Positions 16,713-25,989 of a stretch of DNA of 42,010 nucleotides are shown here, piece by piece. Made by a program: the position numbers and the translations under genes. Every line of letters begins with the position of its first letter. Within the stretch, counting starts at the first letter, position 1. Source of the stretch: Candidatus Omnitrophota bacterium (GTDB lineage Bacteria > Omnitrophota > Gorgyraeia > Duberdicusellales > 4484-171); assembly GCA_021735105.1 (NCBI GenBank), contig JAIPHS010000003.1, positions 1-42,010 on the forward strand. Reading direction: 5' to 3'. The notes beneath the pieces are model-generated. The model had not been told where the DNA came from and searched no databases. It worked only from the letters and a program-made list of their open reading frames with translations.

Positions 16713-17798
16713 TTAACGGGTTAGAATTAAACCGGTTATCCCGATGCTTAAGAAAAAAAGTGGAGCCAGCCAGGCTGAAAAAAACGGGAGGATTAATCCG
16801 GATTTTCCTAAGGCTATGCTTATTGAATCAGTTAATGAATATACCAGCGAAAAAATAAGCCCAATTCCAACGGCTGCAAAAGTAGCTTTTCTTTTTCTGA
16901 TTTCAAGAGCAATCGGTAAAGAGCCTATAATTAAGAATAGATGAGAAAAGGGGAAGGCGACTTTTTTATAAAAATCAATTTTTAAATTTTTTAATAGTTT
17001 TCCTGCAGTAACCTTCTCTAGGTTATTAATTTGTTTTCCTAATTTTACAAGCGGGGTAAATTCAATAAACATGCTTTTTTCAAAAGCTAGTTCTTCTGGT
17101 TTTTTTGGTAAAAAAATTGGGCTCTCTTCTATAACAATAGGGGCATTTTTGAGCCGCGTGGTATTTTCTAGAGTAAATTCTATTAGATTATAGCCTATCC
17201 ATTTTCCATCTAAATATTTTGCTGACTTGCAATGGGTTTTTTTTAAAAGATCGCCCTCTGTATTTTGTTCAAAAATTATAATATTTTTCATTTTTTTTTC
17301 TTTTGGCAAAAAAGTTTCAATAAAAAAAATAGATCTTTGTGAAATAAAAGCTAGATTTCTTATTTCAGATTCCTTAGTTTCTTTTTCAATATATTGTTTT
17401 TTAATATTTTGTGCTTTAGATTGTGATTGTATAAGTATTTTTTCTTGGAGAAAAAACACAAAACAGGAGATAAAAATTGCCAAAAAGATAGCCGGATAAG
17501 CTATCTTTAAGCTGCTTATTCCTGAGGTGCGAATGGTTATTAGCTCATTATTTTTGCCAAAGCTGCTGTAGGTATATAACACACTCATCAAAAGAGCCAG
17601 TGGGCTTACTCGTAAAATTATAAGCGGGAGAAGATAGGTATAATATTTAACAATAATAAGCAGCGGAGGGGTATTTTTTAATATATCCGAAAGACTAGAG
17701 AAGATATCTATTAATAGGTGTAATCCAGTAAATAAAAGAAGTATAAACAGATAAGAAAGAATAATATTTTTTAAAATATACTTATCTAAAATACGCAT
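16713..17798 (-). CDS. lptG: LPS export ABC permease LptG-like
   Basis: YjgP/YjgQ architecture: MRILDKYILKNIILSY, 3+3 TM, central beta-rich domain; tandem with a paralogue. Confidence 0.85.
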   Translation of the reverse strand: MRILDKYILKNIILSYLFILLLFTGLHLLIDIFSSLSDILKNTPPLLIIVKYYTYLLPLIILRVSPLALLMSVLYTYSSFGKNNELITIRTSGISSLKIAYPAIFLAIFISCFVFFLQEKILIQSQSKAQNIKKQYIEKETKESEIRNLAFISQRSIFFIETFLPKEKKMKNIIIFEQNTEGDLLKKTHCKSAKYLDGKWIGYNLIEFTLENTTRLKNAPIVIEESPIFLPKKPEELAFEKSMFIEFTPLVKLGKQINNLEKVTAGKLLKNLKIDFYKKVAFPFSHLFLIIGSLPIALEIRKRKATFAAVGIGLIFSLVYSLTDSISIALGKSGLILPFFSAWLAPLFFLSIGITGLILTR

Positions 17799-18891
17799 AT
17801 TTATAGAAGAGGAAGATGCCGATTAAAATTATTATTATGTTAGGCAGCCACATGGCTAGAGGAGGAGGCAGCATATGATATTCAGTTAAAGTTTCACCAA
17901 GGAGAAAGAGAAGATAGTAAATACCTGCAGTTACAGCTGCAATTATGAAGTTTATTGATTTTTCCCTATGTTTTATAGTCATTGAAACTCCAAATCCTAA
18001 GATTACAAATGCGATTGGAGCAAAAGAAAAGCTTATTCTACGGTGGAATTCAGATAAAATTTCTGCTGGTATGTTTGATTTTACCTTTCTGTGAGTTTTT
18101 TTCTTAAAACTGTTTATCTTCTTCTGCAATTCTTCCAGGCGCATATCTTTAGGCTTTTTTTGAACTATCTCTCTTTTTTCTTTCTGTATTGGTAAATCCA
18201 TAAAAAATCGCCTGAAATTTAATCGATATGGGCCGGTTTCGCTATCAGGGTTGGATATGTCACGAAAACCTTGTTCCAGTTTTATTTTTAATATGTTTTT
18301 ATCAACAATAAATTTGCCTCTTTTTGCAAAAGTTATTTCAGTTATATCCTCCTTTTTATCTGTTTTATATATGTAGACATTTTTTAAATCTTGGTTATTT
18401 TTATCAGTTACATATAAGATGTGGTTTTCAAATTCATCTAAGAAAACCCCGGGTTCTATTAGGGCGGGTAAATTTTTAGAATAAGTGGTTTTTAATTGAG
18501 TGTGATAACGAAAATTAGTGTCTGGAATAACTTTACTTTTTAAAAAAAGTAAGAAAAGAGAAAAAATAAAAGCAATTAACAGAAATATTGAAAAAATCTT
18601 AATAGTTGATATTCCGGAACTTTGTATAGCTATCAATTCATTATCTACGACCAGTCTTCCTATGGTTAATAAAAGTGCAAATAAAAAAGCTAGGGGGATA
18701 GTGTATTCTGAAATTCTAGGGGCTATAAAGTAAAAAACATTTAATGCAGATAAAACCGGGATGCCTTTGTTGATTATCATATCTGTTATTTTGTAGAGGC
18801 TGCCTCCTAAGAAAAAGATATTTACTGTTAAAAATGAAAACAGAAAAACTGTTAAGAATTCTTTTAGGATATAGGTTCGTAATATTCGCAT
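17782..18891 (-). CDS. lptF: LPS export ABC permease LptF-like
   Basis: MRILRTYILKEFLTVFLFSFL, NELIAIQSSGISTIKIF, C-terminal 3 TM; YjgP/YjgQ family. Confidence 0.85.
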   Translation of the reverse strand: MRILRTYILKEFLTVFLFSFLTVNIFFLGGSLYKITDMIINKGIPVLSALNVFYFIAPRISEYTIPLAFLFALLLTIGRLVVDNELIAIQSSGISTIKIFSIFLLIAFIFSLFLLFLKSKVIPDTNFRYHTQLKTTYSKNLPALIEPGVFLDEFENHILYVTDKNNQDLKNVYIYKTDKKEDITEITFAKRGKFIVDKNILKIKLEQGFRDISNPDSETGPYRLNFRRFFMDLPIQKEKREIVQKKPKDMRLEELQKKINSFKKKTHRKVKSNIPAEILSEFHRRISFSFAPIAFVILGFGVSMTIKHREKSINFIIAAVTAGIYYLLFLLGETLTEYHMLPPPLAMWLPNIIIILIGIFLFYKYAYFR

Positions 18892-18896
18892 TTTTT

Positions 18897-19577
18897 TTAA
18901 TTTTTTAAAGCTTTAGCTAAAGTAATTATAAAGATTTTATCTACACCTTTTTCTTTTAAAGACTGCCAACATGTTGAAATTGTAGCTCCGGTTGTAAAGA
19001 CATCATCAATCAATAAAATATTTTTATCTGTAAAGTTTTCTTTTACTATAAATTTTCCTTTGACGTTTTCTTGCCGTTTTTTTGAGGAAAGCTTAGTCTG
19101 GGAATCTTTAACATATTTTGAAGTTATTATATCATTTTTTAGAGGTAATTGAAAATATTTTGCTATTTGTTTAGCTAATAGTTCTGCTTGGTTGTAACCT
19201 CGTATTTTCATTTTATACGGGTGTAGGGGCACCGGGACAATAAAATCATAATTTTGTGGTTTAAATTTAGTGATTTTGAGTTGTTTGACTATGAAACGAG
19301 ATAGAAAATCAGCCAAATAGTCGCAATGTTTATACTTAAAAGAATATATTAAATTTTTAATTGGATTTTTATAATTACAACTACTAAGTGCTGTTATTGG
19401 TTTTTCATAAATGTTATTATTTGTTTTTATTTGGCTATAACAAAAAGGAGGCCTAAGAACCTTTATTTGTTTTTTACAGGAAAGGCAGAGATAGTTTTTA
19501 GTTGTTTTTTTTCCGCAATTTAAACAGATTGGTGGAAAAAATGTGTTTTTTAGGGCATTGATTGGTTTTTTAAGCAT
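18897..19577 (-). CDS. comF: ComF-family phosphoribosyltransferase-like protein
   Basis: Four-Cys zinc motif (PICLNCGKKTTKNYLCLSCK), VPVPLHPYKMKIRGYNQAELLAKQIA, NILLIDDVFTTGATI. Confidence 0.92.
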   Translation of the reverse strand: MLKKPINALKNTFFPPICLNCGKKTTKNYLCLSCKKQIKVLRPPFCYSQIKTNNNIYEKPITALSSCNYKNPIKNLIYSFKYKHCDYLADFLSRFIVKQLKITKFKPQNYDFIVPVPLHPYKMKIRGYNQAELLAKQIAKYFQLPLKNDIITSKYVKDSQTKLSSKKRQENVKGKFIVKENFTDKNILLIDDVFTTGATISTCWQSLKEKGVDKIFIITLAKALKN

Positions 19578-19583
19578 AAAATT

Positions 19584-19612
19584 ATTGTATTTGCTTCTTT
19601 GTAATTATACAA
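19584..19612 (-). promoter_or_regulatory. Minus-strand promoter TTGTAT-17-TACAAT, start codon 6 nt after the -10
   Basis: Reverse complement reads TTGTAT AATTACAAAGAAGCAAA TACAAT AATTTT ATG (comF). Confidence 0.5.
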
Positions 19613-19740
19613 GAGAAAATTAACAGAAAGCGGCCCTTAACCTTTTTTTATCTTCATTATATAGTATAATAACAACCACTAAAACATATAAGTGAAAGTC
19701 AATATGCTTTCAACTATTATTTTAATCTTACTTATTTCTT

Positions 19741-20388
19741 ATGAATAACGTTTTTAATATCATATTTGATGATGAATATTTTTTGGTTATAAATAAAATA
19801 GCCAGGATAGTAGTACAGCCGAGCCCAAAAAAAGAAAAGCAAACTTTAACCTCTTTAGTTGAAAAACACCTAAAAGAAAAGTTATATATTTGCCATCGCC
19901 TTGATAAAGATACTCAGGGTTTGATAATTTATGCTAGATCTAAAAAAGTGTATAAAAATATTACCGATCAATTTCGAAAAAGAAAAATCATTAAAAAATA
20001 TTTTGCCTTAACAGAAGGAAACTTTAAAAGAGATAAAGGATTGTTTAAGGGTTCAGTCCTTGATACTGTAGGCAGAAAGTTTAATGAAAAACCAAAAAGC
20101 AGTGAAACTTCTTATAAGGTCATAAAAAAAGGTAGAGGCTTTGACTTGATTGAACTTTCTCCGAAAACTGGAAGGACCAATCAAATAAGAATTCATCTGG
20201 CTAAAGCCGGGCATCCAATTTTAGGGGAGAGAAAATATGCTTTTCGCCGCGATTTTGTGATAAAATTTAATAAATTAGCTCTTTATGCTTATTTTATTCA
20301 ACTTAGGCACCCGATAAGCAAAGAAAAGATTGTGGTAAAGATAGATAGGCCAGAATATATGAATGAATTTATAAAAAAAGTAAGCTAA
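19741..20388 (+). CDS. RluA-family rRNA/tRNA pseudouridine synthase (no S4 domain)
   Basis: ICHRLDKDTQGLIIYARS, PKTGRTNQIRIHLAKAGHPILGERKY. Confidence 0.9.
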   Translation: MNNVFNIIFDDEYFLVINKIARIVVQPSPKKEKQTLTSLVEKHLKEKLYICHRLDKDTQGLIIYARSKKVYKNITDQFRKRKIIKKYFALTEGNFKRDKGLFKGSVLDTVGRKFNEKPKSSETSYKVIKKGRGFDLIELSPKTGRTNQIRIHLAKAGHPILGERKYAFRRDFVIKFNKLALYAYFIQLRHPISKEKIVVKIDRPEYMNEFIKKVS

Positions 20389-20391
20389 AAA

Positions 20392-20745
20392 ATGTTCTAT
20401 AAGATAGTAAACAAAACTAAAGATGTAGAAATAGTTTCTTCTGCTAAAGTTGCTTCCGGATTTTTTCAACGCTTATTTGGGTTAATGTTTCGAAATAATA
20501 TAAAGGATGATCAAGCTCTTATTTTTTATCAGGCCCCTTCAATACATACTTTTTTTATGCGTTTTCTTCTAGATATTGTTTTTTTAGATAAAAAGATGAA
20601 GGTTAAAAAGTTAGTTTATGGTTTAGGGCCTTGGCGGCTTGTTTTTTGTTGGGGGGCGCATATTACTATCGAGTTACCTTCAGAAAAGATTAGTCAAATC
20701 AAAGTTGAAATAGGTGACAAAATCGAAATAAGGTCTCAATCTTAA
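20392..20745 (+). CDS. DUF192 family protein
   Basis: GLMFRNNIKDDQALIFYQAPSIHTFFMRFLLDIVFLDKKMKV; C-terminal GDKIEI. Confidence 0.8.
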   Translation: MFYKIVNKTKDVEIVSSAKVASGFFQRLFGLMFRNNIKDDQALIFYQAPSIHTFFMRFLLDIVFLDKKMKVKKLVYGLGPWRLVFCWGAHITIELPSEKISQIKVEIGDKIEIRSQS

Positions 20746-20762
20746 CCTTAATCTAAATTGTA

Positions 20763-20791
20763 TTGACTGGATAAGGTTTTTCGTTTATTAT
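20763..20791 (+). promoter_or_regulatory. Promoter TTGACT-17-TATTAT, argC ATG exactly 7 nt after the -10
   Basis: TTGACT 20763-20768, TATTAT 20786-20791, ATG 20799. Confidence 0.65.
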
Positions 20792-20798
20792 AACTGGT

Positions 20799-21818
20799 AT
20801 GATTAAAGTAGGAATTTTAGGGGCTACAGGCTTTACCGGGGAAAAATTAGTTGAGATTTTATTATCACATCCAGAAGTCAAAGTTACCTACATTGCTTCT
20901 CGCACTAAAGAACCGGTATTATATTCTGAAATTTTTCCCAAGTTTTATAAAAAAACTTCAATAAAATGCCAGCCGCTTAATATAAAAGAGGCAATAGATT
21001 CTTGTGATCTTTTATTTTTATCATTACCGCATACTGTTTCAATGCAGTTTGTCCCTAAAATTTTAAAAAAAGGTAAAAAAGTAATAGATCTTTCGGCTGA
21101 TTATCGCTTCAAAAAAGCTGCGGCCTATAAAAGCCTTTATGAAAAGGAACATCAGGATAAAAAGAACCTAAAAAAATCAGTTTATGGTTTACCTGAGCTA
21201 TTTAAAGAAGAGATAAAAAAAGCGCAATTAATAGCAAATCCTGGATGTTACCCAACTTCAATAATTCTTGCTCTATATCCCTTATTATCTGAAAAGTTAG
21301 TTAAAGGTAAAATCGTAATTGATTCGAAATCGGCGATTACCGGGGCAGGCCGGAAAGCATCTATTGATTATCACTATTCTGATCTGGCTAATAATTTTTG
21401 GGCTTATAAACCCTTCGTTCATCAGCATCAGCCTGAAGTAGCAGAAATCTTAGGCCAAAATCTAATAAAATCTTTAACTTTTTCTTTTCTTCCTCAAGTA
21501 GCTAGTTTTGAAGCTGGTATTTATTCTACAATTCATCTTTCTTTTAAGAAAAAAATTAATAAAAATATATTGGACAAAATCTATAATAAGTACTACCAAA
21601 GTTATCCTTTTATCCGGCTTGGCACTAAAATTCCTAAATTAAAAGATGTGGTGGGAACAAATTTTTGTGATATAGGATTTGCTGTAGATAAAAAAGGCCA
21701 AAATGCGGTAGTAATTTCCGCTATTGATAATTTAGTTAAAGGAGCGGCTGGCCAAGCAATTCAAAATATGAATTTGATGTTTGGCTTTAAAGAAACAACC
21801 GGGTTTCTTTCTTTATAG
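20799..21818 (+). CDS. argC: N-acetyl-gamma-glutamyl-phosphate reductase
   Basis: GILGATGFTGEKLVEIL, DLSADYRFK, ANPGCYPTS, SAITGAGRKA, DNLVKGAAGQAIQNMNLMFG. Confidence 0.95.
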   Translation: MIKVGILGATGFTGEKLVEILLSHPEVKVTYIASRTKEPVLYSEIFPKFYKKTSIKCQPLNIKEAIDSCDLLFLSLPHTVSMQFVPKILKKGKKVIDLSADYRFKKAAAYKSLYEKEHQDKKNLKKSVYGLPELFKEEIKKAQLIANPGCYPTSIILALYPLLSEKLVKGKIVIDSKSAITGAGRKASIDYHYSDLANNFWAYKPFVHQHQPEVAEILGQNLIKSLTFSFLPQVASFEAGIYSTIHLSFKKKINKNILDKIYNKYYQSYPFIRLGTKIPKLKDVVGTNFCDIGFAVDKKGQNAVVISAIDNLVKGAAGQAIQNMNLMFGFKETTGFLSL

Positions 21819-21835
21819 GTGAAAGAGTTAAAAAA

Positions 21836-22939
21836 ATGAAAAATAATAAATTGCCTCAAGGGTTTTTAGCCAGCGGCTTAAAGTGTGGAATCAAAAATAA
21901 TGATTACGACCTAGGTTTGATTCAATTTAAACAACCTTATCGGGTAGTGGGTTTTTTTACTAGCAATTTGAATGTTTCTTACTCTGTTTCTTTGTCACGG
22001 AAAAATATTAAAAATCCTATTTTTGCTATTTTAGTAAATAGCGGTAATGCTAATTGTTTTTCTCATAATAGAGGTTATCAAGACACAGAAGATATAGTAA
22101 AAGAACTTGCCAAAAAATTAGATATAGGCAAAGAAAATGTTTTGATTGCTTCGACTGGAATTATTGCAAAAAAGCTGCCAAAGTCTAAAATAACAAAGAA
22201 TATCCCTAAGCTTATAAAAGATCTAGAAAATAGCCCGAAGAAGTTTGCAAAAAGTATTTTAACTACAGACAGCTGTACTAAAGTTATTTCTAAAACTATT
22301 AGCTTTGGCAAAAAGAAGGTAAAAATTACAGGGATTGTTAAAGGCTCTGGTATGATAAAGCCGAATCTAGCTACTATGTTGGCTTTTGTTTTAATGGATG
22401 CTGATATCAACCTAGGTATTTTGCGAAAAAATGCAAAAGAGGCTGTAGAAAAAAGTTTTAATTCAATCAATATAGATGCAGCTGAGAGTACTAATGATTC
22501 ATTGTTTTTGGTATCAAGTAAAAAAGTACCTTTAACTAAAAAAGAAGAGAAGAGATTTTTTCTTGAATTTCAAAATATAATGGTTGATCTTGCTAAATTG
22601 ATCGTAAAAGATGCTGAAGGAGCGACGAAATTTGTTCAATTAGACCTAAAGGGAGCAAAAACCGTAAAAGAAGCTAAGCGGTTAGCTGAAAAAATAGCAG
22701 GTTATGTTTTATTTAAAGCCGCACTTTATGGTAGTAATCCTAATATCGGCAGGATTATTGCTGTTTTAGGCCAGGAAAAAATTAAATTAAACAAAAACGA
22801 CTTAAAGCTAAAGTTCAACTCTTTTGCTAAAAAAAATATTAATATTGCGATAAATCTAAAACGGGGTAGATATAGTTGGAGGGTTTATACTTGTGATTTA
22901 AGCCCAGAATATATTAAAATAAACGCCGAATATAATTAA
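21836..22939 (+). CDS. argJ: Glutamate N-acetyltransferase / amino-acid N-acetyltransferase
   Basis: LVNSGNANCF, STGIIAKKLP, KGSGMIKPNLATMLAFVLMDADI (autocleavage region), SINIDAAESTNDSL, GSNPNIGRI. Confidence 0.95.
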   Translation: MKNNKLPQGFLASGLKCGIKNNDYDLGLIQFKQPYRVVGFFTSNLNVSYSVSLSRKNIKNPIFAILVNSGNANCFSHNRGYQDTEDIVKELAKKLDIGKENVLIASTGIIAKKLPKSKITKNIPKLIKDLENSPKKFAKSILTTDSCTKVISKTISFGKKKVKITGIVKGSGMIKPNLATMLAFVLMDADINLGILRKNAKEAVEKSFNSINIDAAESTNDSLFLVSSKKVPLTKKEEKRFFLEFQNIMVDLAKLIVKDAEGATKFVQLDLKGAKTVKEAKRLAEKIAGYVLFKAALYGSNPNIGRIIAVLGQEKIKLNKNDLKLKFNSFAKKNINIAINLKRGRYSWRVYTCDLSPEYIKINAEYN

Positions 22940-22950
22940 TTTTGATAAAT

Positions 22951-23799
22951 ATGGAAGAAGCAATAAAAAAAGCAGATATTTTAATTGAAGCCTTACCTTA
23001 TATTAAAGAATTTCATAAAAAAATTTTTGTTATAAAATATGGTGGCTCTATTTTAGGAGAAAAAAGAATCCGTAAATCTGTGCTTGAAGATATAGCTTTT
23101 TTGAAATTTGCTGGAATTAGGCCGGTTATTATTCACGGTGGAGGGCCTAATATTACCGAAAAATTAAAGCAAAGCAGCATTGAGACAGATTTTTTTCAAG
23201 GCATGAGAGTCACTGACAAAAAGACATTAAAGGTAGTAGAAGAAGAATTAAATAAGTTAAACGGCCTAATAGCCAAAGAAATAGAATTACATTCAGTAAA
23301 GGCGAAAAAGTTTTTAAAAGAAGATAAACTGCTTAAAGTAAATAAAAAAGAGGCGGATATTGATTTAGGTTATGTAGGACGGGTGGTTGATTTTGATAAA
23401 AATATTCTCAAAAAAACTACAGTAGATAGTATTCCGGTGATTTGTCCGATGGGTGTTTCGGAAAACGGGAAAGCTTTTAATATCAATGCTGATGAAGTGG
23501 CTTGTTTTTTGGCTTCAAAGCTTTCTGCGGAAAAACTAGTCATATTAACAGATGTATTGGGAGTTATGCGGGATGCAAAAGATGAAAATTCTTTAATTTC
23601 AACGATTACTTTATCTCAAATTGAAAACCTTATTAAAGAAAAGATAGTGTCTAAAGGAATGATACCTAAAATTAGAGCAGCAGCTTCTGCTGTTAGGTCT
23701 GGAGTAAGAAAGGCTCATATTGTTGACGCAAAAATACCGCATGCGTTGTTACTTGAAATTTTTACCGACCGAGGTATATCTACAGAAATAGTCAAGTAG
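22951..23799 (+). CDS. argB: Acetylglutamate kinase
   Basis: FVIKYGGSIL, PVIIHGGGPNI, FQGMRVTD, NINADEVACFLASKLSAEKLVILTDVLGV, KGMIPKIRAA. Confidence 0.95.
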   Translation: MEEAIKKADILIEALPYIKEFHKKIFVIKYGGSILGEKRIRKSVLEDIAFLKFAGIRPVIIHGGGPNITEKLKQSSIETDFFQGMRVTDKKTLKVVEEELNKLNGLIAKEIELHSVKAKKFLKEDKLLKVNKKEADIDLGYVGRVVDFDKNILKKTTVDSIPVICPMGVSENGKAFNINADEVACFLASKLSAEKLVILTDVLGVMRDAKDENSLISTITLSQIENLIKEKIVSKGMIPKIRAAASAVRSGVRKAHIVDAKIPHALLLEIFTDRGISTEIVK

Positions 23800-23810
23800 G
23801 GCTAAAGAAT

Positions 23811-23866
23811 AAAGCGAAGCGAACGAAGTGAGCGGAGTCCTGAGCGACCGAAGGGAGTCGAAGGAA
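23811..23866 (+). repeat. GC-rich intergenic repeat-like element between argB and argD
   Basis: aaagcgaagcgaacgaagtgagcggagtcctgagcgaccgaagggagtcgaagga: internally repetitive (GGAGTC twice, CGAA/GAGCG motifs), imperfect hairpin, GC content far above its surroundings. Confidence 0.7.
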
Positions 23867-23873
23867 TTAAAAA

Positions 23874-25076
23874 ATGGATATCAAAAGTTTATACAAAAAA
23901 TATAGCCTAAACATTTATAACCGATATGGGCCGGTTTTTGTAAAAGGTAGCGGTAGTTGGTTAGAAGATTCTAAGGGCAGGCGTTATTTGGATTTATTCC
24001 CTGGTTGGGGTGTATCTATTTTAGGCCATTGCCACCGGCGTTTGGTAAAAGTTATTAATGAGCAAGCTAGTAAGTTAATCCATTTACCTAATAATTTATT
24101 TTCTTGTCAACAGGCTTTATTGGCAAAAAAAATTAGCCAACTTAGCTTTAGTTCTAAGGTGTTTTTTGCTAATTCAGGAGCTGAAGCTGTTGAAGCGGCA
24201 ATTAAGTTTTCACGTCTTTGGCGGCCAGGTTGTAACCAAATAATAGTTATGAAAAATTCTTTCCACGGGAGAACTATGGGGGCGCTTTCAGCAACCGGGC
24301 AAAAAAAATATAAAAAATATTTTAGGCCATTGATTTCTGGTTTTAAACAAGTTAAATTTAATGATTTCGATCATTTTAAAAATAAAATTACTTCAAAAAC
24401 TTCAGCTGTAATCTTGGAATTAATTCAAGGCGAAGGCGGGGTCAATGTGGCAAATAAGGATTATGTGGAAAGAATAGCAAAATTTTGCCAGGCTAATAAG
24501 ATACTGTTGATTATCGATGAAGTCCAAACAGGTATGGGTAGAACCGGCAAAATGTTTTGTTATCAGCATTATAGTTTAAAGCCGGATATTTTAATTTTAT
24601 CTAAAGGGCTAGGGGCAGGAGTTCCGATTTCAGCTATAGTTGTTAAAAAAAGAATCGCTGATATAATAAAACCTGGCATGCATGCTTCAACTTTTGGCGG
24701 CTCTCCTTTTGTGACTAGAGTTGCCAGGGAAGTTTTTGATATTATAAAAGAAGAAAATATTTTAAATAATGTAGAAAAGCAGCAAAAATTTCTAAAAAAA
24801 TCATTATTAAAATTAAAAGAAAGATTCTCTATAATAAAAAAAGTAAGAGGTATGGGCCTTATGCAAGCCATTGAATGCAATAGGCCAACTGCGCCGGTTT
24901 TTAAAGCAGCATTGAAAAAAAAGCTAATTATAAATTCAACTCATGAAAATGTTGTAAGAATCATGCCGGCTTTAAATGTGAAAAAAACAGAGCTTAATCA
25001 AGGTATTGTTATATTAACAGATATTTTTAAATCTTTAGAAAAACGACAAAAAAATAATTATAAGCAATATGGCTAA
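23874..25076 (+). CDS. argD: Acetylornithine aminotransferase
   Basis: YLDLFPGWGVSILGHCHP-like segment, FFANSGAEAVEAAIKFSR, FHGRTMGALSATGQ, LIIDEVQTGMGRTGKMF, LSKGLGAGVPISA. Confidence 0.94.
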   Translation: MDIKSLYKKYSLNIYNRYGPVFVKGSGSWLEDSKGRRYLDLFPGWGVSILGHCHRRLVKVINEQASKLIHLPNNLFSCQQALLAKKISQLSFSSKVFFANSGAEAVEAAIKFSRLWRPGCNQIIVMKNSFHGRTMGALSATGQKKYKKYFRPLISGFKQVKFNDFDHFKNKITSKTSAVILELIQGEGGVNVANKDYVERIAKFCQANKILLIIDEVQTGMGRTGKMFCYQHYSLKPDILILSKGLGAGVPISAIVVKKRIADIIKPGMHASTFGGSPFVTRVAREVFDIIKEENILNNVEKQQKFLKKSLLKLKERFSIIKKVRGMGLMQAIECNRPTAPVFKAALKKKLIINSTHENVVRIMPALNVKKTELNQGIVILTDIFKSLEKRQKNNYKQYG

Positions 25077-25989
25077 AAAAGATTTTCTTTCTTTAAAAAA
25101 CTTAACCAAACATCAGCTACTAGATATAATTAATATCGCCCAAGAGGTGAAAGCGCATCCTCAAGATTTTATCCAGTTTTTTTCTGGAAAACACGTAGGC
25201 TTATTATTTCAAAAGCCGTCCTTGCGGACTAAAACTTCATTTTATCTAGGTGCGCAGCAGTTGGGGGCTGCTTCTATTTATTACGGCCCGCAAGAAGTTC
25301 GTCTTGGCCAGAGAGAAGAAATTCGCGATGTTTCTCGCACTCTTTCTCAATATTTAGATATAGCGGTATTACGTACATTTTCACATCAAGATATTTTAGA
25401 ATTTGCGAAATTCTCTTCAATCCCAATAGTAAACGGCCTGACAGATTTATTTCATCCTTCTCAAATTATAGCTGATATACTTACGGTTACGGAACTAAAA
25501 AAAGATATAAAAAAAATTAAATTTACCTACATTGGAGAGATTAACAATGTTTGTAATTCTCTGATTAATGCTTTTTCATTATTGGGTGGTAATTTATCTA
25601 TAGCCACTCCCGAACAATTTTATCCCAGCCAAGAAACTATTAAAAAAATAAAAGCAAAATTTGCAGAAACTGGAGGAACTTTTAATATCAGCAGTTCTCC
25701 TGAGGATGCCGCTAGAGGGGCAGATGCCCTTTATACAGATGTCTGGTTTTCGATGGGTAAAGAAGGTCAAACAAAGCATAAAGAGAAAATATTTAAAAAT
25801 TTTCAAATTAATGATAAAATCCTAGAGAAAGCAAAAAATAATAGTATTGTTATGCATTGCCTTCCGGCTCATCGCGGCCAAGAGATTACCGATGCAGTTT
25901 TTGAAGGTGATAATTCCGTGGTATTTTTACAGGCAGCTAACCGCCTGCACGCGGCAAAAGCTATTCTTATTTTTATTTGGGAAAAATGA
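25069..25989 (+). CDS. argF: Ornithine carbamoyltransferase
   Basis: LLFQKPSLRTKTSF, LTDLFHPSQIIADILT, DVWFSMG, MHCLPAHRGQEI. Confidence 0.92.
   Translation: MAKKDFLSLKNLTKHQLLDIINIAQEVKAHPQDFIQFFSGKHVGLLFQKPSLRTKTSFYLGAQQLGAASIYYGPQEVRLGQREEIRDVSRTLSQYLDIAVLRTFSHQDILEFAKFSSIPIVNGLTDLFHPSQIIADILTVTELKKDIKKIKFTYIGEINNVCNSLINAFSLLGGNLSIATPEQFYPSQETIKKIKAKFAETGGTFNISSSPEDAARGADALYTDVWFSMGKEGQTKHKEKIFKNFQINDKILEKAKNNSIVMHCLPAHRGQEITDAVFEGDNSVVFLQAANRLHAAKAILIFIWEK

Noticed and set aside
22078-22470. 130-aa minus-strand ORF inside argJ, and 29842-30228 minus inside dapF
   Set aside because: Antisense to strongly conserved enzymes; low-complexity hydrophobic translation typical of AT-rich antisense frames.
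25201-25260. ArgF FQKPSLRTK as evidence for a non-ornithine carbamoyltransferase
   Set aside because: HCLPAHRG and DVWFSMG motifs plus the argD-argF-argG context support ordinary OTCase; the deviation is within known variation.
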